From the NCBI RefSeq assembly GCF_000750635.1, contig NZ_CCDM010000002.1, forward strand, positions 1 to 64,000: 64,000 nucleotides of DNA, read 5' to 3'. The number at the start of each line of letters is the position of its first letter. Within the stretch, counting starts at the first letter, position 1. This document shows positions 21,346-30,324 of this stretch, piece after piece. A model generated the notes under the pieces. It ran no database searches. It had not been told where the DNA came from and saw only the letters and a list, made by a program, of their open reading frames with translations. A program made the translations under genes and the position numbers. Origin of the DNA: Oceanobacillus jeddahensis. GTDB taxonomy: Bacteria > Bacillota > Bacilli > Bacillales > Amphibacillaceae.

Positions 21346-22113
21346 ATGAGTTTCCAAGGTTATGATAAAAATTTCAAAATTACAGACAAAGTAGCTATTA
21401 TTACAGGTGGAGCTAGTGGTATTGGACAAGCAATTGCAGAGTTCTACATTGAAAAAGGAGCTAAAGTAGCGATTTTTGACGTAAAAGAAGATGTTGCAGA
21501 TGCAGCAAAAGAAATCGGCGGAGAGAGTGCTATCGGTGTTAGAGTAGATATTACTGATGGTGACAGCATTCAAGGAGCAATTGATCAAACTGTAGAACAT
21601 TTTGGCAAAGTAGACCTCCTCGTAAACTGTGCAGGCGTGGCTTTATTGGATGATGCAGAGAATCTTTCTGATGACTACTGGCAAAAAACAATCGATTTAA
21701 ACTTAACAGGAACATTTAAAATGTCCCAGCTTGTTGGAAAACAAATGATTGCACAAGGACATGGCGGAAAAATTATCAATATGGCTTCTCAAGCGGCTAT
21801 TATTGCTCTTGATAACCATGTGGCTTATTGCGCAAGTAAAGCTGGTGTTGTAAGCATGACGAAAGTATTGGCATATGAGTGGGCGCAATTCGATATTACG
21901 GTAAATGCTATTTCTCCAACAGTTATTTTAACAGAACTAGGTAAGAAAGCGTGGGCTGGTGAAGTTGGAGAGCAAGCAAAACGTGAAATTCCGCTTGGCC
22001 GTTTCGGTTATCCGGAAGAAGTTGCGGGAATCGCATTATTCTTAGCAAGTGATGCTGCAAATCTTATTACAGGTGAAAATATTGTAATTGATGGCGGAAA
22101 CACAATTAAATAA
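21346..22113 (+). CDS. Short-chain dehydrogenase (polyol dehydrogenase-like)
   Basis: 255 residues: TGGASGIGQAIAEF nucleotide loop, FDVKED acidic end of the second strand (NAD preference), VNCAGVAL, catalytic Ser in MASQAA and YCASK. AAGGAG nine nt before ATG 21346. Resembles sugar-alcohol SDRs of the galactitol/threitol type. Oxidation of a tetritol or pentitol to a ketose for the kinases is inferred from the context. Confidence 0.82.
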   Translation: MSFQGYDKNFKITDKVAIITGGASGIGQAIAEFYIEKGAKVAIFDVKEDVADAAKEIGGESAIGVRVDITDGDSIQGAIDQTVEHFGKVDLLVNCAGVALLDDAENLSDDYWQKTIDLNLTGTFKMSQLVGKQMIAQGHGGKIINMASQAAIIALDNHVAYCASKAGVVSMTKVLAYEWAQFDITVNAISPTVILTELGKKAWAGEVGEQAKREIPLGRFGYPEEVAGIALFLASDAANLITGENIVIDGGNTIK

Positions 22114-22128
22114 TATATATTAAAACAA

Positions 22129-22170
22129 AAGCAACAGCTTCCGTATTAATCGGAGCTGTTGCTTGTTTCT
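22129..22170. terminator. Bidirectional terminator between SDR and ribulokinase-like gene
   Basis: AAGCAACAGCTTCCG and CGGAGCTGTTGCTT form a strong stem with a seven-base loop between convergent genes. Confidence 0.85.
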
Positions 22171-22219
22171 TATATTATAGAAAATCTTCTGCAAAACTTC
22201 TACTGAATAACGTTTCCCT

Positions 22220-23869
22220 TTATACTGTTTCCTGATTCTCTTGTATTTCTTTCAATTCTTTCATAACATGGTAAGAGTGTTTAAAACCGAATTCGTCATG
22301 AAGTTTGTTGTAAATCTTAAATAGCTTTTCATATTTTTCAACATTTTCTGGAATTGGTTCTACTGTTTTCAAGAATGGTTGTTTCATTTTAGAGATAGTG
22401 GTATCCATATCCTCATGAGCGTCTCCTGCAACAGCGCCCAAAATAGCTGCGCCGACACCAGATGCATAATCACTTGCTGAAACAGTAATCGGACGGTTTA
22501 AGACGTCTGCATAAATTTGGATAAGTAAATCAGATTTTTGAGGCAGACCGCCTGAAGCAAATACGTCATCCACTTCCATACCCCAGTCTTCATAAGAAGC
22601 CATAATGATTTTTGTACCAAAGGCTGTTGCTTCCATGTAAGCTCGATAAATATCTTCAGGCTTTGTATGAAGAGTCAGGCCGATTAAAAGTCCACTTAAA
22701 TTACTATCACTTAGTACAGAGCGGTTTCCGTTATGCCAATCCAATGCAACAAGTCCAGATTCTCCAACTTCTTTTTGGCTCGCTTTTTCCTCTAATAATT
22801 CATAGATACTTATTCCACGTTCTTCTGCTTCCTCTGTGTATTCTTTTGGAGATTGTTTCACTGCGTATCCAAATAAATCACCAACAGCAGATTGTCCAGC
22901 CTCATAAGCGTATAGGCCAGGAATGATAGAGTCTTTTACACTTCCGGAGATTCCAGGAATTTTTACATGTTTCTCATGAAGCATAATATGACATGTACTG
23001 GTACCCATTACCATTGTTAATTGATTTTTCTTCTTAGATCCAATACCTAATAGTCCAGAATGAGCATCAATAATAGCTGGTGCTACTGGAAGCTTTTCTG
23101 GTAAGCCGAGCATTTCACTAAACGCATCGGTTAGTACGCCGGCCTGCTCACCAATTTTTACAAGACGCCCTTCCAGCTTGTCTTGCACAATATCGGGTAA
23201 TTCAGAATCTAGTTTTTCATAGAAGTCATAGAAAAATCCTTCATCTTCATTCCAAAAGGTTTTAAATCCACGACCACAGTTACTGCGAACATTTTCATTG
23301 ATTAGATTAGAAATAACCCAATCTCCAGCTTCCATTATATATGTTGCTTGCTCCAACATGTCCGGAGCATGGTTTTTAACTTCTAAAAGCTTTGGAATAA
23401 GCCACTCACTGCTAACATTAAAGCCGTAGTAACCAAGCCAGCGGTCTTTATCTTTTACAGCAGTATTAAAAATATATTTTGCTTCTTCTTCCGCACCGTG
23501 ATGCTTCCATAATTTCGTATAAGCATGCGGGTTATTTTTATTCTCTTCTTTTTCATTTAATGGTGTAAAATCTTTATCAGCAAATACAACGGTTGAAGCA
23601 GTAAAATCTATTCCTAAACCTATAATTTCATTAGGGTTTATATTAGCTTCTTTTAAAGCCTCTGGTACACCGCGTTTAAGAACGTCAATATAGTCTGTTG
23701 CATCTTGCAAGGCGAATGAGGAGGGGATGGGATTCCCGTTTAAGTTTTGCTCTATTGTTCCTGAACGGTAGTCAATCACACTCATAGCTAGAATATCACC
23801 GTTATTTGTATCAACAATCATTACTCTTCCAGATCCAGTTCCAAAATCTACACCGATGGAATAAGTCAT
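22220..23869 (-). CDS. Ribulokinase-like FGGY kinase
   Basis: 549 residues. YSIGVDFGTGSGRVMIVD, IGIDFTAST-like LGIDFTASTVVF, MEATAFGTK, FASGGLPQKSDLLIQIYADV and GVGAAILGAV are the signatures of the AraB/ribulokinase branch. The length also fits. It is the third FGGY kinase of the island, so its substrate (D- or L-ribulose, erythrulose or another ketose) is open. It is divergent from a TarJ-like ribitol-phosphate dehydrogenase, which hints at pentitol or tetritol use. Confidence 0.83.
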   Translation of the reverse strand: MTYSIGVDFGTGSGRVMIVDTNNGDILAMSVIDYRSGTIEQNLNGNPIPSSFALQDATDYIDVLKRGVPEALKEANINPNEIIGLGIDFTASTVVFADKDFTPLNEKEENKNNPHAYTKLWKHHGAEEEAKYIFNTAVKDKDRWLGYYGFNVSSEWLIPKLLEVKNHAPDMLEQATYIMEAGDWVISNLINENVRSNCGRGFKTFWNEDEGFFYDFYEKLDSELPDIVQDKLEGRLVKIGEQAGVLTDAFSEMLGLPEKLPVAPAIIDAHSGLLGIGSKKKNQLTMVMGTSTCHIMLHEKHVKIPGISGSVKDSIIPGLYAYEAGQSAVGDLFGYAVKQSPKEYTEEAEERGISIYELLEEKASQKEVGESGLVALDWHNGNRSVLSDSNLSGLLIGLTLHTKPEDIYRAYMEATAFGTKIIMASYEDWGMEVDDVFASGGLPQKSDLLIQIYADVLNRPITVSASDYASGVGAAILGAVAGDAHEDMDTTISKMKQPFLKTVEPIPENVEKYEKLFKIYNKLHDEFGFKHSYHVMKELKEIQENQETV

Positions 23870-23887
23870 TAAAAATCCTCCTTTTTC

Positions 23888-23901
23888 TGTAAGCGTTCTA
23901 T
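23888..23901. promoter_or_regulatory. Weak CRE-like site upstream of the ribulokinase-like gene
   Basis: TGTAAGCGTTCTAT matches ten of twelve CRE positions and begins 19 nt before the start codon of the minus-strand kinase. Confidence 0.4.
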
Positions 23902-23934
23902 CTTTTAATTATACTGTAAATACGAAAAATATGC

Positions 23935-23964
23935 TAGTAAATGAACGTAAATGAGCGTAAATAA
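23935..23964. repeat. Three phased 10-bp repeats, candidate DeoR operator
   Basis: TAGTAAATGA, ACGTAAATGA and GCGTAAATAA follow each other without gaps, so the shared GTAAAT core repeats every ten bases, one helical turn. They lie between the divergent ribulokinase-like and TarJ-like genes, just upstream of the latter's -35. DeoR-family repressors often use such direct repeats. Confidence 0.55.
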
Positions 23965-23974
23965 AAATAAAAAA

Positions 23975-24003
23975 TTGACGTAAACTCATAAACGATTTAC
24001 TAT
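23975..24003 (+). promoter_or_regulatory. Promoter of the TarJ-like gene
   Basis: -35 TTGACG (23975-23980), 17-bp spacer, -10 TACTAT (23998-24003), leaving a leader of about 110 nt. Confidence 0.7.
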
Positions 24004-24120
24004 TGAAATAGAAGGTTTTATCATAACCATAAAACACCTATTAAAAGTATAGGTAGAATAAAATATCGTTTAATGGTAGAGAATGTATTTTAATTAAAAT
24101 AGAGGAATGAGGTATGCGAA

Positions 24121-25215
24121 ATGTCACAAAAAGTTATTTCAAATGTTTACCGTTTAACAACCCCTGGAACTTTTGAAGCAGTAGAGATAGAACGTGAAGT
24201 AAAAGATAATGATGTAGTGGTCCGTTCGCACATTGTAAGCGTTTGTCACGCAGATTTACGTTATTATACTGGAAATCGCAGAAAAGAGGCTTTAGAAGCT
24301 AAGCTGCCGATGGCTTTATTCCATGAAGGGATTGGAACGGTGACAGATTCGAAGCATCCTTCTTTTAAAGAGGGGGACCGTGTTGTTATCGTACCAAGTA
24401 TTCCTGGTTTTGTACTAAACAATACATCAAAAGAGGAATGCTGTCGTAATTGCCGTGATGGTGGAGATGATAATTATTGCTTAAATGGTGAATTCCTTGG
24501 CAGTGGGTACGATGGAATTGGTCAGAGCGATTTAGTGATTAGCGGGGAAAACCTTGTACCTGTTCCAGATGAATTAGAAGACGATGTAGCTATTTTGGCC
24601 GAACTATGCTCTGTATCTCTTTATGCGATCAATAGGGTGGAGCAGGATTTAACAACTGGAAATTCTCCAAAAGTAGCTGTATTTGGAGATGGACCAGTAG
24701 GTTATTTAACAGCAGCTGCGTTACATTTTGTACATGGAATTGAGAAGGAAAACTTACTTGTGTTCGGAGCTGTTGAGGATAAAATTGCTCAGTTTGACAG
24801 CTTTGCGACCACAGCACTTGTACATGATTACGATTTTAAAGCGGTAGAAGGGGTAAATACAGTATTTGAATGTACTGGCGGAAAATTCAGCTCTTCTGCG
24901 ATTAATCAGTCTATCGATTTATTAGATAACGAAAGTAACCTTGTATTGATGGGAGTAACAGAAGAGTTAGTACCAATGAATACAAGAGATATTCTTGAAA
25001 AAGGAATCACTGTAAAGGGAAGCTCCCGTAGTACAGTGAAGGAATTTAAACAGCTGATGGAAGCATTTAAAAATCCAGATTATCGTAAGGTTCTTAGCAA
25101 ATTAATTCCAGATGAGCATTTTATTGTGGAATCCCCAGAAGATATGCGGGAAGCGATGGAACACGATGCCAATAACAGAGGCTGGATTAAAACATACCTT
25201 ACATTAAAGTGGTAA
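24121..25215 (+). CDS. TarJ-like ribitol-5-phosphate dehydrogenase family
   Basis: 364 residues of the zinc alcohol dehydrogenase superfamily. It follows TarJ/Bcs1 closely: VCHADLRYYTG, LFHEGIGTV, FGDGPVGYLTAAAL, VFECTGGKFSSSAINQ and GSSRSTVKEF all have matching positions there. A Cys cluster (EECCRNCRD...NYC) may bind structural zinc. TarJ reduces ribulose-5-P to ribitol-5-P for teichoic acids; here no TarI/TarL genes are near, so a catabolic role oxidising a polyol phosphate is more likely. Confidence 0.82.
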   Translation: MSQKVISNVYRLTTPGTFEAVEIEREVKDNDVVVRSHIVSVCHADLRYYTGNRRKEALEAKLPMALFHEGIGTVTDSKHPSFKEGDRVVIVPSIPGFVLNNTSKEECCRNCRDGGDDNYCLNGEFLGSGYDGIGQSDLVISGENLVPVPDELEDDVAILAELCSVSLYAINRVEQDLTTGNSPKVAVFGDGPVGYLTAAALHFVHGIEKENLLVFGAVEDKIAQFDSFATTALVHDYDFKAVEGVNTVFECTGGKFSSSAINQSIDLLDNESNLVLMGVTEELVPMNTRDILEKGITVKGSSRSTVKEFKQLMEAFKNPDYRKVLSKLIPDEHFIVESPEDMREAMEHDANNRGWIKTYLTLKW

Positions 25216-25225
25216 ACAGATGAAA

Positions 25226-25270
25226 GAAAAAGGAACAACCTTCATTATTTGAGAGGTTGCTCCTTTTTCT
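25226..25270. terminator. Bidirectional terminator
   Basis: AAAAAGGAACAACCT and AGGTTGCTCCTTTTT form a stem with a 12-base loop and T/A runs on both sides, between convergent genes. Confidence 0.88.
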
Positions 25271-25276
25271 TTTTCA

Positions 25277-26053
25277 TTAAACGGTTGTATACCCGCCGTC
25301 TACGATAAAGTCAGACCCCGTAGCGTAGGAGCTGGCATCACTTGCCAAGTATAAAGCAATTGCTTGAAGCTCTTCTGGTTTACCTAGACGTTTTTGTGGT
25401 GTTGCATCTTCCCATTCAGAAATTAACGGTTTTAATTTTTCGTTTTTGTATAGTAAGTCTGTGCCGATATAACCTGGGCTAATAGAATTTACACGAATAT
25501 TATGATCTGCCCATTCAACTGCCAGTGATTTAGATAAATGAATTACAGCAGCTTTTGAAGCATTGTAAGAGCTTTGAGGCTGAGGGATGTTAACAATGCT
25601 TCCGGACATAGAGCCGGTATTAATAATTGTTCCACCATCGCCTTGTTTAATCATTTGTTTTCCGGCAGCTTGATCTGTAAGGAAAACAGCATTTAAATTG
25701 AGATTAATGACTTTATTCCATTCCTCAAAGGTCATTTCTTCAGCTGGAATATTCAATGTAATCCCTGCATTTGCAAAAGCGATGTCGATTCTTCCAAATT
25801 CATCAACAATTGTCTCAATCATTTTGTTAACAGCATCTTCGTTTGTTACATCTGCTTGTACAGCAATAACTTTTGGACCGATAGTAGATAGCTCTTCGGC
25901 TGCTGCTTGAGCGGTTTCTAAATTAATATCGACAATTGCAACATCTGCACCTGCTTCTAATAATCCTTTAGAAATAGCTTTACCAATTCCACCGGCTCCA
26001 CCTGTAATAAATGCTTTTTTACCATCTAATCGAAACTTATCAATAATTCCCAT
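25277..26053 (-). CDS. Short-chain dehydrogenase (sugar-alcohol type)
   Basis: 258 residues: TGGAGGIGKAI, VDINLET, NAGITLN, catalytic Ser in NTGSMSG and YNASK, ending FIVDGGYTTV. AAAGGAG nine nt before the ATG at 26053 favours this start; the upstream ATG touches the Shine-Dalgarno. Similar to arabinitol/sorbose-type SDRs; substrate unknown. Confidence 0.8.
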   Translation of the reverse strand: MGIIDKFRLDGKKAFITGGAGGIGKAISKGLLEAGADVAIVDINLETAQAAAEELSTIGPKVIAVQADVTNEDAVNKMIETIVDEFGRIDIAFANAGITLNIPAEEMTFEEWNKVINLNLNAVFLTDQAAGKQMIKQGDGGTIINTGSMSGSIVNIPQPQSSYNASKAAVIHLSKSLAVEWADHNIRVNSISPGYIGTDLLYKNEKLKPLISEWEDATPQKRLGKPEELQAIALYLASDASSYATGSDFIVDGGYTTV

Positions 26054-26098
26054 GAATGACATCTCCTTTTAAAACTTTGTTACTATTTTATATATTCT

Positions 26099-26127
26099 AT
26101 TTTATCATTTCCATTGGTGACTTCCAA
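26099..26127 (-). promoter_or_regulatory. Probable promoter of the minus-strand SDR gene
   Basis: Read on the minus strand: TTGGAA (26127-26122), 17 bp, TAAAAT (26104-26099), about 45 nt before the start codon. Confidence 0.5.
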
Positions 26128-26198
26128 TTATTGTGTTCAGATCGGACATAATTATACGCTAAAAAGATATGAATTTAAGACTAATTAATTTAAATATC

Positions 26199-27140
26199 TT
26201 AGATGAATGGTGAAATTACTCCTAGAATAATGAAACTCCAGAACGCAATGGTAATCGCCGGCATATCGACGTGTGTATCGACATGTGTATTAAATAGACG
26301 TTGTACGTATTCTCCTGTAATAACAGCGAATAGACCAAATAAGGCTGCCAACCATGGGCTACCAAACGCAATTGCTGCGAAACCTGCAACCATTGATACA
26401 TGGTGGGATACAGGGAATTTTAATCCAAAGTATAAGAAAATAAGAGATACTGCACTAATAGAGAAACCGATATTATCTAAGTCTAATGCAATCGCAGTGT
26501 AGCCTACTAGACCAGCTAATGCGAATCCCCAAATAGCATTGAAAAGCAACATTTTTCCAGAGAATGGGAAACGCTTTTCATTAGAAGGGAAGATACCTGT
26601 TAAACCAGAAGTACCAAACATAAAACGTGTAATAATAGCGAATGTTACAACCGTTAAGGCAACTGTATCGATTGGAATATCTAATACTGGACCATATAAA
26701 TGTTGAACTAAGTAACCTAGAATACCAAATATACCCCCAATGATAAGGACCATCGGGTCTGTGGTTTTGAAAAGTGGAACAGTTGTATCTGCACCATCAA
26801 CGTGTCTATCATCTTCAGCAAAAATTTTATCTTTATCTGAGTGATCTCCAAGAACTGTATTCGCGTTTACAGGATTGCTAAGAAAGTCAGCCTTTTCTAA
26901 TCGTTTTTTACTAATCTTTCCTGCATACGCCGCTGCTGCTACACCTCCTACAAAAGCTACGTGAGGGCCAAAGAACGGACCGAAAGCTACAGAGTCTAAA
27001 ATCAAAGTGCTTCCAGATGCAACCGCTACAGCAGCTCCGGTTAACCCTAAAAATCCAGTAAATATAAAGGCTGTTGTACCCCCAATAAGTGCACCAAATA
27101 CACCGCCGCCAAAAGCAGCTAAAATCATAACTAAAGACAT
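26199..27140 (-). CDS. Unassigned polytopic membrane protein, candidate transporter
   Basis: 313 residues, about eight hydrophobic segments. A Gly/Ala-rich N-terminal half (GGGVFGALIGGTTAFIF; FGPFFGPHVAFVGGVAAAA) is followed by a charged cytoplasmic loop of about 45 residues (about 78-122) and a second membrane half with FPVSHHVSMVAG. I do not recognise the family. GGGGAGGAA before the ATG at 27140 sets the start. It has its own CRE-like site and promoter and lies among catabolic genes that have no other obvious importer, so uptake of the island's substrate is a reasonable guess. Confidence 0.7.
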   Translation of the reverse strand: MSLVMILAAFGGGVFGALIGGTTAFIFTGFLGLTGAAVAVASGSTLILDSVAFGPFFGPHVAFVGGVAAAAYAGKISKKRLEKADFLSNPVNANTVLGDHSDKDKIFAEDDRHVDGADTTVPLFKTTDPMVLIIGGIFGILGYLVQHLYGPVLDIPIDTVALTVVTFAIITRFMFGTSGLTGIFPSNEKRFPFSGKMLLFNAIWGFALAGLVGYTAIALDLDNIGFSISAVSLIFLYFGLKFPVSHHVSMVAGFAAIAFGSPWLAALFGLFAVITGEYVQRLFNTHVDTHVDMPAITIAFWSFIILGVISPFI

Positions 27141-27218
27141 TCTAATTCCTCCCCAAAGTTCAAATTTTATCATTCTTGATAAAAACGGATCATTACAAAG
27201 TTTATATGTTGACTTTCA

Positions 27219-27257
27219 TCAACTTTTTACATCTACAATCTTCTTCCAAATAAACAT
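27219..27257 (-). CDS. Possible 12-codon leader peptide
   Basis: ATG with AAGGAG eight nt upstream opens MFIWKKIVDVKS and a stop, 79 nt before the membrane protein start. GTTGA...TCAAC forms a small hairpin over the stop codon. No amino-acid run suggests attenuation; it could be chance. Confidence 0.3.
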   Translation of the reverse strand: MFIWKKIVDVKS

Positions 27258-27319
27258 TCCTTTTTCTCCTTTATTTGAAGGAGTGAAAATATTGTGGACA
27301 CTTACAATCTTATGAATTA

Positions 27320-27369
27320 ATTATATAACTTCATAAGAAACTTGTCTATGTTTAATGTAAGCACTTTCA
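27320..27369 (-). promoter_or_regulatory. Promoter and CRE-like site of the membrane protein gene
   Basis: On the minus strand: CRE-like site at 27369-27356 (plus-strand TGTAAGCACTTTCA, eleven of twelve), then -35 TAGACA (27348-27343), 17 bp, -10 TATAAT (27325-27320). The CRE core is identical over 13 bases to that of the kinase operon. Confidence 0.7.
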
Positions 27370-27408
27370 CGGGCGTTGCAATGAGAAAGAAAAATAATAC
27401 GTAAATAG

Positions 27409-29061
27409 CTATTTATCCAAAAAAGTAACAGCTTTATGGTGTGCATATATAGCTTTTCTTTTTTCTTCTTTCGTAGTGCTATTATCCCAATTTAATAAGT
27501 CTGCCATTTCTGCAGCTGCTGCATCCAATGTACCTAACACTTTGTCTGGATCAAATAAAACATAGCTTGTACGACGATCATAAAAGTCTGTTAATGTTGC
27601 AACCATTTCATTTTCAACCGTGTATTTAACTTCTGCTCGTATATTACGAGAGGCTTTATCCAAATCTTTTTCATCGTAATTGGCTAAGTCTTTTAGAAAT
27701 GCTTCTGTATTGGAACCATAGCGATGGACATAGTTCTCCACTTCTTGCTTGGATAGACCGAGATGCTCATAATTTCCGTAAAGCCTTTGAATCAGCTGTT
27801 CCACTTCTTCAGATGATGAAAAATTACCGCCAGTTAAACGGACAGATGCTGTAATAGAGGCAGTTTTTTTCTTTTTCTCTTTTTTCTCAATGTACTGCAT
27901 AATACGCTCTGCCATTTTACGATAGCCGGTTAACTTTCCTCCAGCAATGGTAATTAGACCAGTATCTGATTCAAATATTTCGTCATGTCTGGATAGCTCT
28001 GCTGAAGATTTTCCTTCTTCACCAATTAATGGACGAACGCCGGCCCAGCTAGAGATGACGTCTGAGATACGTAAGTTTAAATCAGGAAACATGTCTTTGA
28101 GGCAGCCTAATAAGTAAGTAACCTCAGATTGATTCACATGAATATCTTCAACATCTTCTGTATAAATCGATTCTGTAGATCCAACATACGTTGTACCACC
28201 TCTTGGAATAACCGCAATCATTCGGCCTTTATGTTGGAAATACGTAGAAGACTGTACAGGCAATTTATTTCTTTCAAAGACGATATGAATTCCTTTTGCC
28301 AGAACCATATACTTCCCTGTAACTGGTCGATCTTTTTTTCTTACAAAATCTACCCAAGGCCCTGCTGCATTGACAATATGATTGGCTGTTATTTTCAGTG
28401 TTCTTCCACTTAGCTCATCTTTTGCGACAACACCTTTCACCTGATTATTAGGGTCTTGAATGAAGTCTGTCATGCTGGCATAATTAAGCAGCTTTGCTCC
28501 ACGTTCCTGTGCTGTCTTTGCAACTTCCAATGTGAGACGGCTATCATCCGTACGATATTCTACATAGACACCACTTCCTTGAACAATTTTCTTATTGAAA
28601 AGAGGTTCATTTTTCATCGTTTGTTTCTTTCCATGTATCGTATGACGTTCTTCTTTCTTTACACCAGCTAGACGATCATACAATGTCAGCCCTGCTTTTA
28701 GGGTAGCTAGATTGTAAGATTCCTTTTTGATAAGTGGGAAGTTCATCCGGATCGGGTGAACAAGATGTCTGGCGTTGTTAAATACAATTTCCCGTTCACT
28801 TCCTGTTTCCTTAACTACTGGGAAGTCAAGGTTTTGCAAATATTTTAATCCGCCATGAATTAATTTAGTAGATCGGCTGCTTGTACCGGAAGCAAAGTCG
28901 TTTTTTTCAATTAAAGCAACTTTGAGTCCTCGTGTGGTTGCGTCCAGTGCAATTCCTGCTCCTGTAATGCCGCCGCCGATAATTAATAAATCAAAGGACT
29001 CCTGCTCCATTTCCTGGATGACAGAAGAACGTGACAGGCTTGAGAAAGTATTTTGTTCCAT
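27409..29061 (-). CDS. glpD: GlpD-family FAD-dependent glycerol-3-phosphate (or erythritol-phosphate) dehydrogenase
   Basis: 550 residues: dinucleotide-binding LLIIGGGITGAGIALDA, FASGTSSRSTKLIHGGLKY, IVNAAGPW and AGGKLTGYRKMAE, all GlpD signatures. AAAGGAG seven nt before ATG 29061 fixes the start and rejects an upstream in-frame one. It feeds electrons to quinone. Brucella EryB, which oxidises erythritol-4-phosphate, is in the same family, so both substrates are possible. It lies in the aldolase-led minus-strand run, behind the antitermination leader. Confidence 0.87.
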   Translation of the reverse strand: MEQNTFSSLSRSSVIQEMEQESFDLLIIGGGITGAGIALDATTRGLKVALIEKNDFASGTSSRSTKLIHGGLKYLQNLDFPVVKETGSEREIVFNNARHLVHPIRMNFPLIKKESYNLATLKAGLTLYDRLAGVKKEERHTIHGKKQTMKNEPLFNKKIVQGSGVYVEYRTDDSRLTLEVAKTAQERGAKLLNYASMTDFIQDPNNQVKGVVAKDELSGRTLKITANHIVNAAGPWVDFVRKKDRPVTGKYMVLAKGIHIVFERNKLPVQSSTYFQHKGRMIAVIPRGGTTYVGSTESIYTEDVEDIHVNQSEVTYLLGCLKDMFPDLNLRISDVISSWAGVRPLIGEEGKSSAELSRHDEIFESDTGLITIAGGKLTGYRKMAERIMQYIEKKEKKKKTASITASVRLTGGNFSSSEEVEQLIQRLYGNYEHLGLSKQEVENYVHRYGSNTEAFLKDLANYDEKDLDKASRNIRAEVKYTVENEMVATLTDFYDRRTSYVLFDPDKVLGTLDAAAAEMADLLNWDNSTTKEEKRKAIYAHHKAVTFLDK

Positions 29062-29106
29062 ATATATGCTCCTTTGCAGGTGAAATATTTCTTGATTTAA
29101 GCGCGT

Positions 29107-29220
29107 GTTCAAAAAGTAGCCAACAGTTTTCGATGAGGACGAGTAATCGCGGTCCCAGTCCTAAAATTAGAAACAAGAATGCTATTACCTTGCTGTTTAT
29201 TAGTTGGGAACTTTTCGAAC
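29107..29220. repeat. 114-bp element with 18-bp imperfect inverted ends
   Basis: The left end GTTCAAAAAGTAGCCAAC and the right end GTTGGGAACTTTTCGAAC are inverted copies with three mismatches. The interior has no reading frame. It fills the gap between the 2-hydroxyacid dehydrogenase and glpD. It looks like a miniature inverted-repeat or palindromic intergenic element; no second copy was seen in this window. Confidence 0.5.
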
Positions 29221-29227
29221 AGTCTTT

Positions 29228-30235
29228 TTAAGCTTTAAATAATGCTGATTCCTTTAATAATCTTGTTACTAATAAATTTGGTGTGTTTTTAAAGGCATCA
29301 TTGGTGCTCCCTGCAAGGTGAGTTGTAATGGTTACATTGTCCAATTGCAAGAATGGACTGTTTGAAGGGAGCGGTTCTTCATCGAAAGTATCAATTGCTG
29401 CTCCCATAATTTCTTTTTCTTGTAGTGCGCGGACAAGGTCTTGCTCATTTACGAGACCAGAACGGGCAGAATTAACAAAAATAGCAGTTTCTTTCATTTT
29501 TTGAAAATGTTCATAACGAATCATATGCTTGGTATCTTCGGTTAATCTTCCATGCAGCGTTACGACATCTGCCTTTTCCAATAACGTATCCAGATGATCT
29601 ATTTGTTGAGAATTTGTTTCTCCTTTGAAATAAGGGTCATAAAAGATGACATTCATATCAAAGGCTGTTAAAAATCTGCCAACAAGCTGTCCGATATTTC
29701 CATATCCAATAATTCCTACTGTACGACCGCCTAATTCAGGGATCGTAGCACTATTTGGGAAATCTTTGCGCCAATTACCATCCTTTAATGCTGTGTGTGC
29801 ACGGGTAATATTTCGAATTTCAGCAAGGATTAATCCGACTGCAAATTCAGCAACACTGCGGGCGTTTCTTCCTGGTGTATTATAAACATTTATATTAAGA
29901 CCGTTTGCAATATCGTGATTAATGTTTTCTGTTCCACCACGAAGGACACCGATCAGTTTTAAATTAGTTGCTGCTTTTAATACTTTTTCATTAATTGGTG
30001 CAAATTGTGTAATAATCATGTCGAATGTATCGATATCTTCCAGTAGGGAATCAGGTAAGGAAATCACTTCACTTCCACCTTGTTCTACAGCTAAGTTATC
30101 TTCTTGCAATGCTTCGATATTGTTATGCGTCCATTCGCGGACAGTTACTTCTACACCTTGATCTTCTAACTTTTTAAGTCCGGCTTGCATCATTTCTTTT
30201 GGAATGAATAAGTCGGCAAATGCTAAACATTTCAT
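29228..30235 (-). CDS. D-isomer-specific 2-hydroxyacid dehydrogenase family
   Basis: 335 residues with nucleotide motif GIIGYGNIGQLVGRF and the catalytic trio Arg in VNSARSG, Glu in FDEEPL and His in TTHLAGST, as in phosphoglycerate and phosphoerythronate dehydrogenases. Substrate unknown; a C3-C4 acid or its phosphate fits the pathway. Part of the minus-strand gene run. Confidence 0.82.
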   Translation of the reverse strand: MKCLAFADLFIPKEMMQAGLKKLEDQGVEVTVREWTHNNIEALQEDNLAVEQGGSEVISLPDSLLEDIDTFDMIITQFAPINEKVLKAATNLKLIGVLRGGTENINHDIANGLNINVYNTPGRNARSVAEFAVGLILAEIRNITRAHTALKDGNWRKDFPNSATIPELGGRTVGIIGYGNIGQLVGRFLTAFDMNVIFYDPYFKGETNSQQIDHLDTLLEKADVVTLHGRLTEDTKHMIRYEHFQKMKETAIFVNSARSGLVNEQDLVRALQEKEIMGAAIDTFDEEPLPSNSPFLQLDNVTITTHLAGSTNDAFKNTPNLLVTRLLKESALFKA

Positions 30236-30324
30236 GTAATGAGCGAAACTCTCTTCTTGTTTTCATGTAAGAGAGCTGCTCTTCACCTCTTTTCTTTTTA
30301 AACTTCTACCTATATCGTTCCAAG

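Noticed and set aside
24121..25215. Teichoic acid (ribitol-phosphate) biosynthesis role for the TarJ-like enzyme
   Set aside because: No TarI, TarL or TarK gene is near and the neighbours are catabolic. It cannot be fully excluded.
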